Made by a program: the position numbers and the translations under genes
Source: Cordilura impudica
Lineage: Eukaryota > Arthropoda > Insecta > Diptera > Scathophagidae
Direction of reading: 5' to 3'
Assembly: GCA_963682025.1 (NCBI GenBank)
Contig: CAVMKG010000281.1
Coordinates: 310,001 to 374,000, forward strand
DNA length: 64,000 nt
The notes under the pieces: model-generated
Databases searched by the model: none
Seen by the model: the letters and a program-made list of their open reading frames with translations, nothing else
What the model was told of the DNA's origin: nothing
In this document: piece after piece, positions 57,067-64,000 of the stretch
Position numbering within the stretch: the stretch's first letter is position 1
Layout: each line of letters starts with the position of its first letter

Positions 57067-57896
57067 TTACAACTCATCGAAAAATTTTCTTTTATAAGAT
57101 TTTCTTAAATAACCTTGTTTAGAGGGATTTGTTTTGTCATTTGGATCATACTCCTCTAATCCCATCGCTGTTACTAAACCAGGAACATCTGAACAATAAA
57201 CAAATTCATCGTCTTCGGAAAAGAATGGAAGTAAGTTTTTTCTCTGTTACGGTAGTATGAAATTGTTGTTCCTTGGGTTAATAGATTTTTTTGCTTTAAT
57301 CGAGAAGCAAGAATTTCAGATGCTTTTTTAGAAAGTCCAAGGTCTCTCACTAAATCACTAAGCTCCTCCTGATTAAATTGCTCGCGTTCAGAAGAAATAT
57401 CTAAATGCAAGTCATCTGATCCAAATTCAGAAATTGGTGAAGGAACATTTTGTCGTAAGTCGTGGAAATTGTGTGTAGATGTAGATGGTTGTGGTTCTGA
57501 ATCCTCACTAGAGTACAGGACTGGTTGGGTAATAGACAACACGTTAGGATAAATCCATTTAGACCGGTTTGTTTTATTAATGCCTGTTATGTTGACAGCG
57601 CAAAAATAACAATCATGATAATGATTCGAAGGTTCCCGCCAGATCATTGGTGTTTTATACTTGAAGTGGGTCCGTTGCTTGTTTGCCCATAACCTTAAAT
57701 ACTCTACACAGTTTTTACATACAGTATTAGGAATCCAGTACTTGTCACGGGTTTCCATGGTAAATCCGAAGTAGTCAAAATAAATTTTTTTAATAAAATC
57801 TGACACACTTTTTCTATTTTTTATAAACGTGTATTCGCCACATATGTTACAAAAATAGTTGGGATTGATTTTACAGGTGTTTCTTGACGTAGCCAT
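57067..57896 (-). CDS. Cysteine-rich protein of the inverted-repeat element (one frameshift; internally deleted family member)
   Basis: The frame from ATG 57896 is open for 240 codons to 57174. Residues 1-120 hold three CxxC pairs: C16/C19 in YFCNICGEY, C60/C63 in NTVCKNCVEYLRLW, C96/C99 in HYHDCYFCAVN, plus PMIWREPSNH. They probably bind zinc. Residues 121-200 are acidic and Ser-rich, then DLGLSKKASEILASRLKQK. At a 6-A run (complement of 57236-57241) the family reading continues in the -1 frame as FVYCSDVPGLVTAMGLEEYD and ends with basic LRKSYKRKFFDEL at 57067. The long relative at 38.9-40.6 kb has several hundred extra residues between these parts. Function unknown; a DNA-binding or regulatory role is inference. 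The frameshift could be mutation, sequencing error or slippage. Confidence 0.75.
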
Positions 57897-57945
57897 TGCA
57901 CAATTTTGAAGTATATATCAAAGTAACACAATTTTCAATAAATAA

Positions 57946-57980
57946 CACACGGGAACAAAATTGAACTTTTTTGTGTTGAC
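57946..57980 (+). repeat. Internal copy of the element's left terminus
   Basis: CACACGGGAACAAAATTGAA, CTTTTTTGTGTTGA repeats the left end (56361-56396, CACAAGGGAACAAAATTGAA, CTTTTTTTGTGTTGA) with two differences and in the same orientation. It lies 50 bp upstream of the gene's start codon, so it may be a second, buried element end or a transposase-binding site in the promoter. Confidence 0.8.
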
Positions 57981-58327
57981 TGATTAAATGTTCAATGTAA
58001 AATGATTTATATTTTTTGTCGTTATACTTTTCGCTTTCGTAAACACTTGTTGAATGAGAAAAATTGGTTGAATGAACCCATATAAATACTTAGTAGTTTT
58101 TTACTGAAGTACCAAAAAAAATTATATCCACAATTTTATTGACAGTCACTTATGAATGAACACATGTGTTCAGGGGAATTCCTTTAAAAAATCATCCGTT
58201 ACCAACGGTAAACCACACATCAATAAAAACAAGTGGACTTTTCTTTTTTCTCTTTAATTGACTGTGAACTGACTAGGTGTCATAAAGGGACAATAAAATT
58301 TATAGGCGTTATGAGTTTGCTACCGCA

Positions 58328-58870
58328 ACCATAAAAATGAAATAATCTTTTTTTATTACTTAATTTTTTTAATTCTTAGAATCATAAAAAACTAACTTAT
58401 TACATACAAACACTTACACATTAGAAAATGTTATTTTTGTATGGAAATCGCGATTTATATCAATTCAGTAAATCGTGAACAAAATCAAAAGTTGTGCACC
58501 GATTGCAATGAAATAAAGCTCATTTTATTCGAAATATATTTAGCTAACTGCTTGTAGACCAAAACTGTGATTTTTGTCCCACTTTTATTTTTTAGGAATT
58601 TTTAAAGAACAAAAAAAATGTTTTTTTTTTTAAATTTTAATTTTTTTTTCAAAACTTGAACGATATCTCTAAAACTACTTGGAAAATTTAAAAACAAAGT
58701 AAGCACGGCTTTAAGAGAATATTGTTTGCGAGTTTCGGATTTTTTTTTTAATTTAATATGGTGAACCGTTTTCAAGTTATTCCAATATATGTAGCGGAAG
58801 TGCCTTAATTTTGAACATAACGGTATATCTCGAAAAGTCGAGCTGATAGAAAAAAACCAAGGGCAGATTT
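58328..58870 (-). repeat. Right inverted arm
   Basis: Starts ACCATAAAAATGAAATAATC and ends CCAAGGGCAGATTT. Reverse complement of the left arm along its full length. The high identity against diverged outer ends suggests recent gene conversion between arms, or that the arms arose by a foldback-type duplication. Confidence 0.88.
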
Positions 58871-58941
58871 GGATTCAGCGTCCCAAATAACCTTAAAAAC
58901 GATATTCAGTTCTTAATCAACAGAACCATTGTTCCCTTGTG

Positions 58942-59543
58942 TTATTTACCCACGCAGAAATGTATAGAAAAAAAATAATCGTTCCAATTGTATAAGAGGA
59001 TGTGGAACCTTAGAAATTTCTAGTAATATTTACCTTTTAACTGTAACCGAAATATATTTAGTGATGTCCCTTTGTATGTCTGAAATTCTGCTTCCAAAAG
59101 AAGAATTTTTTATACGACGTTTTTAGTAACTACCAAAATTTCAATATAAAGTAATTATATCACACTATAAGCTAGACAAATAAATATTGCGTATTAATCA
59201 AAGAACTAAGATTTTGTTGTTTTGTGATCGGTTTCCAATTTTTTGAGTATATGTGTGTTTAGGCGAGCTTACTGATCCTTGCTTTTTGATGCAAATAAAG
59301 CAAGTTTTTATTTCATCTATACATCCAACGTTTCGTTTCTATTTGCAACATCTTCAGGAACACATATATTGAACAAAAATTTTTCCCAAAGCATTAATAT
59401 TACTATGTTTTATATTGTCAAGAGCTTTTTGTAAATTAGATAAATTTAAATAAATTTTCAAATAATTAAAAGGCGTTACAAACACAAATGTCACAGTAAA
59501 AATAAATCAGGTATTAAACGCTATAAAATCACATTATATTATA
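58942..59543. other. Spacer, nothing recognised
   Basis: AT-rich sequence between the inverted-repeat element and the next Helitron, with weak INE-like wording near 59040-59110 (GTAACCGAAATATATTTAGT, ATGTCC). No coding or RNA feature supported. Confidence 0.4.
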
Positions 59544-59903
59544 ACTATAATATTAATAGGCAAGGTGATTTCTTGTGACCGATGTAAGTTTCACAGTTTT
59601 ACCCCAATTTTGACAAGGTATTTCATTTTAGCTGTTACCAGATTTACAGATTTTCATCGTCTGGAATATTTTTTTTGGAGTTATGATCGTTTAAAGTTGC
59701 TACTAATACATACATTAAATTATACAATGCTATGTGTATGTTTATTAAATATGTTAATGTGTTTGTGTCAATGTGTTGAGCTTTTTTTCTTCGTTTAAAA
59801 TGAGTTGAATTGTAAAGCATACCTGTAGCAACTTTATTAAATGAAAAAAAAAAAAAAAAATCATAGAATTTGCACTCGAATTTCGAGTGCTGGAATCTGC
59901 TAG
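59544..59903 (+). mobile_element. Helitron family H copy 9
   Basis: Begins CTATAATATTAATAGGC (first base of TC mutated) and ends GCACTCGAATTTCGAGTGC hairpin, TGGAATCTGCTAG|T. The hairpin stem here is the longest in the family (8 bp, GCACTCGA). About 360 bp. The 77-codon frame inside is a shadow of the repeat. Confidence 0.88.
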
Positions 59904-61482
59904 TTAGTATATAATGTGATTTTATAATTATTTTATTAGTAGCTGATGTACCTTACAATAAATTGGACATAAGTTTTAGAGGCAAATGTTATATAGTAAA
60001 TTTTCTGCTCTTCTATAGACTGAACATTAAAAAAATATGTTCTAAAGCATTAATATGAGGTGTCAATTACGACAAACTGAAAAAACAAAACTGAGTACAA
60101 TTAATTTTAAAAGCTGAAATTATGTGTGAGACTCACCTTACACTTCCTCTTTTAAATCCACAGAAAAATATTTCAGAATTCATGTGAATGAAATGATATT
60201 TGAATAAATGAAATACTTGGAAACTGTTTTTTATCAATTATTATACTCACAATTAAGATGAAAAGGCAAAATTTCCTTTTGAATTTACAACGACTGGAGG
60301 GTTAGGTTATCGAAGTAAGTTTGACTGAGGATAAAACCTGTTTTTCAGAAACAAAATGTTTGTCCCCTGTTCTGTGGAATTGAATTGCCAAACACAAAAA
60401 TTAGGAACTGATATTTCAAAATGGCAATTGTACTAGAATATGAAGAACTGATATTAAGTAGATAGAAAAAATATGAGTGTACTTGTATATTATAGTAAAT
60501 ACAGGAAGTATAAACTAACAAAATTGCCAAGAGGTACTTATAAAAACTCTACTTAAAGTGCACTTTATATGATCCAGAAAATATAACTACCAACCTGTTA
60601 CAAGCCCATGATAAACCCATTGCAGATGATTAAAATTTTCATATATTTCATATCTTTGGATAAAAATAGGTTTGCTATTTTTTGTCAAAAAGTTTTTTAT
60701 ACAAAACGAATATTTTAATACAGAAGTATTAGTCTAATATTATGACATAAATGAAACCAACACGCCTTAAACAATTGTTAACTTAATTTTTTCTTATATC
60801 AAAAATATCATTACAAAATATTGTTTATTCCCTTAACATTTTTATTTCAGCATTTCTTTACATTTAAAATTAATTTGATTATTTGTTTATGGTATTTTTT
60901 TTATAAGATATTATTAAAATTTAAGCTTATTAAAATGTTCAGTCCATAGACATATTTTTCTCTAACATTTTACAATTTCTATTTTGTTTCGCTAAATGTG
61001 TTTAAGTTTAAACTTTGCACAGGATTAACGAGTCAACAATTTCTTCTTTATTTCCAAAAATTTTATTAATTTTAAAGTTTGCACAGAGGTCATCAATCCT
61101 GCAAACATTAGATTGTGCTTAAATCATTTATGAATTTATTATATAAATGTATTTGGCTTATGTCTAAATTTATTTGTTAGTTGTGGGGAGAGGTGTAAGA
61201 TTATTAAGGAAAATTTATGTTATGGTATTTGTAGTCACTGATACGTACTGACTGAATACTTTATGTTTGATTTTTTTCACAGGCATTCCTCAAGAGTTGA
61301 TTCTTTGTAGAATTAAATAACTTTCACGTGCTTTAGAAACATTCATGTAAAATTCACAAATGATGTAAATTTGTTTATGTAATTTTTTTAAGATTAAAGC
61401 ACATTAATTTTATATCCATTTTATAAGGGATAATAACTTTAATACTAAGTTTAACTTTTTAACTTAATTAATCCTAAATTAT
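59904..61482. other. AT-rich spacer without recognisable gene
   Basis: About 1.6 kb. No motif-supported frame or repeat boundary. AT content rises towards the satellite; after 61440 the sequence is almost only A and T. Confidence 0.5.
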
Positions 61483-64000
61483 TTATTTTTAATTTTTGTT
61501 ATTAAGTGTGAATTTTTTAAATTAAAAATTTTTAATTTTTATAATTAAGTGTGAATTTTTTAAATTATAAATTTTTAATTTTTAAATTTTAATTTTTAAT
61601 TTTTAATTTTTAATTTTTAATTTTTAATTTTTAATTTTTAATTTTTAATTTTTAATTTTTAATTTTAATTTTTAATTTTTAATTTTTAATTTTTAATTTT
61701 TAATTTTTAATTTTTAATTTTTAATTTTTAATTTTAATTTTTAATTTTTAATTTTTAATTTTTAATTTTTAATTTTTAATTTTTAATTTTTAATTTTTAA
61801 TTTTTAATTTTTTAATTTTTAATTTTAATTTTTAATTTTTAATTTTTAATTTTTAATTTTTAATTTTTAATTTTTAATTTTTAATTTTTAATTTTTAATT
61901 TTTAATTTTTAATTTTTAATTTTTAATTTTTAATTTTTAATTTTTAATTTTTAATTTTTAATTTTTAATTTTTAATTTTTAATTTTTAATTTTTAATTTT
62001 TAATTTTTAATTTTTAATTTTTAATTTTTAATTTTTAATTTTTTTTAATTTTTAATTTTTAATTTTTAATTTTTAATTTTTAATTTTTAATTTTTAATTT
62101 TTAATTTTTAATTTTTAATTTTTAATTTTTAATTTTTAATTTTTAATTTTTAATTTTTAATTTTTAATTTTTAATTTTTAATTTTTAATTTTTAATTTTT
62201 AATTTTTAATTATTAATTTTTAATTTTTAATTTTTAATTTTTAATTTTTAATTTTTAATTTTTAATTTTTAATTTTTAATTTTTAATTTTTAATTTTTAA
62301 TTTTTAATTTTTAATTTTTAATTTTTAATTTTTAATTTTTAATTTTTAATTTTTAATTTTTAATTTTTAATTTTTAATTTTTAATTTTTAATTTTTAATT
62401 TTTAATTTTTTAATTTTTAATTTTTAATTTTTAAATTTTAATTTTTAATATTTAATTTTTAATTTTTAATTTTTAATTTTTAATTTTTAATTTTTAATTT
62501 TTAATTTTTAATTTATAATTTTTACGTTTTAATTTTTAATTTTTAATTTTTAATTTTTAATTTTTAATTTTTAATTTTTAATTTTTAATTTTTAATTTTT
62601 AATTTTTAATTTTTTATAAAAATTTTTAATTTTTAATTTTTAATTTTTAATTTTTAATTTTTAATTTTTAATTTTTAATTTTTAATTTTTAATTTTTAAT
62701 TTTTAATTTTTAATTTTTAATTTTTAATTTTTAATTTTTAATTTTTAATTTTTAATTTTTAATTTTTAATTTTTAATTTTTAATTTTTAATTTTTAATTT
62801 TTAATTTTTAATTTTTAATTTTTAATTTTTAATTTTTAATTTTTAATTTTTAATTTTTAATTTTTAATTTTTAATTTTTAATTTTTAATTTTTAATTTTT
62901 AATTTTTAATTTTTAATTTTTAATTTTTAATTTTTAATTTTTAATTTTTAATTTTTAATTTTTAATTTTTAATTTTTAATTTTTAATTTTTAATTTTTAA
63001 TTTTTAATTTTTAATTTTTAATTTTTAATTTTTAATTTTTAATTTTTAATTTTTAATTTTTAATTTTTAATTTTTAATTTTTAATTTTTAATTTTTAATT
63101 TTTAATTTTTAATTTTTAATTTTTAATTTTTAATTTTTAATTTTTAATTTTTAATTTTTAATTTTAATTTTTAATTTTTAATTTTTAATTTTTAATTTTT
63201 AATTTTTAATTTTTAATTTTTAATTTTTAATTTTTAATTTTTAATTTTAATTTTTAATTTTTAATTTTTAATTTTTAATTTTTAATTTTTAATTTTAATT
63301 TTTAATTTTTAATTTTTAATTTTTAATTTTTAATTTTTAATTTTTAATTTTTAATTTTTAATTTTTAATTTTTAATTTTTAATTTTTAATTTTTAATTTT
63401 TAATTTTTAATTTTTAATTTTTAATTTTTAATTTTTAATTTTTAATTTTTAATTTTTAATTTTTAATTTTTAATTTTTAATTTTTAATTTTTAATTTTAA
63501 ATTTTAAATTTTTAATTTTTAATTTTTAATTTTTAATTTTTAATTTTTAATTTTTAATTTTTAATTTTTAATTTTTAATTTTTAATTTTTAATTTTTAAT
63601 TTTTAATTTTAATTTTTAATTTTTAATTTTTAATTTTTAATTTTTAATTTTTAATTTTTAATTTTTAATTTTTAATTTTTAATTTTTAATTTTTAATTTT
63701 TAATTTTTAATTTTTAATTTTTAATTTTTAATTTTTAATTTTTAATTTTTAATTTTTAATTTTTAATTTTTAATTTTTAATTTTTAATTTTTAATTTTTA
63801 ATTTTTAATTTTTAATTTTTAATTTTTAATTTTTAATTTTTAATTTTTAATTTTTAATTTTTAATTTTTAATTTTAATTTTTAATTTTTAATTTTTAATT
63901 TTTAATTTTTAATTTTTAATTTTTAATTTTTAATTTTTAATTTTTAATTTTTAATTTTTAATTTTTAATTTTTAATTTTTAATTTTTAATTTTTAATTTT
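61483..64000. repeat. (AATTTTT)n simple satellite, at least 2.4 kb, runs off the window
   Basis: From about 61573 to the window end the heptamer AATTTTT repeats some 340 times, with scattered 6-base units (AATTTT) and rare longer A or T runs (62040, 62445, 62510, 62612, 63492). It begins with a two-fold 43-bp repeat (61500-61583, ATTAAGTGTGAATTTTTTAA then ATTxxxAATTTTTAATTTTT), which looks like the site from which the array expanded. No complex DNA interrupts it. Confidence 0.97.

Larger units (their letters stand above)
56361..58941. mobile_element. Inverted-repeat transposon-like element, 2,581 bp, long inner arms
   Basis: The extreme ends are a perfect 13-bp inverted repeat (CACAAGGGAACAA at 56361-56373; complement at 58929-58941), flanked on both sides by TTA, possibly a 3-bp target duplication. 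The next roughly 70-80 bp of the two ends are unrelated. Then 56442-56985 and 58328-58870 are nearly identical inverted arms of about 544 bp. Between the arms is one minus-strand gene. CAC-starting ends with a 3-bp duplication would fit the CACTA/CMC group, but that is only suggestive. Confidence 0.82.

Overview
The window looks like transposon-rich, gene-poor DNA from an insect, most likely a higher fly (Brachycera). It is very AT-rich. It carries a 17.6/297-type gypsy retrotransposon, several copies of an INE-1/DINE-1-like dispersed repeat with runs of the tetranucleotide GGAC, rosa-type mariner, hAT, MULE, Harbinger and Helitron remnants, and one host-like coding exon with a fly-style start context. 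Nothing bacterial or organellar was seen. The species is an inference.

Layout. 1-5427: a minus-strand Ty3/gypsy element (pol running off the left edge, gag, long leader with internal repeats, Lys-type primer-binding site, 5' LTR). 5.4-12 kb: dispersed repeats A and B, a short Helitron, and mariner and Tc1 transposase relics. 12.2-15.7 kb: a decayed hAT element split by a 1,300-bp DD41D mariner with visible TA target duplication. 16-22.6 kb: two LINE relics and a MULE transposase relic, one LINE split by a Helitron. 26-32.6 kb: a second Helitron family, a palindrome, a diverged tandem array, and an INE-like repeat split twice by other elements. 33.7 kb: one plausible host first coding exon with a perfect splice donor; the rest of the window may be its intron. 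35-38 kb: a Helitron cluster and a TIR element. 38.7-45 kb: tRNA-derived SINEs, a decayed relative of an arthropod repeat-encoded cysteine-rich protein family, a LINE relic carrying a palindromic MITE, and a fold-back element. 45-54 kb: duplicated LINE-like debris, Helitron, INE-like repeats and a Harbinger fragment. 56.3-58.9 kb: a 2.58-kb element with about 544-bp inverted arms and a minus-strand gene. 61.5-64 kb: a (AATTTTT)n satellite running off the right edge.

The most unusual system is the 56.4-58.9 kb inverted-repeat element. Its gene has the N-terminal cysteine-rich domain and basic C-terminal tail of a larger protein family whose decayed, longer copy lies at 38.9-40.6 kb. The middle part is missing, as in internally deleted derivatives of DNA transposons. 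Family assignments rest on motif recognition by eye; no database search was run.
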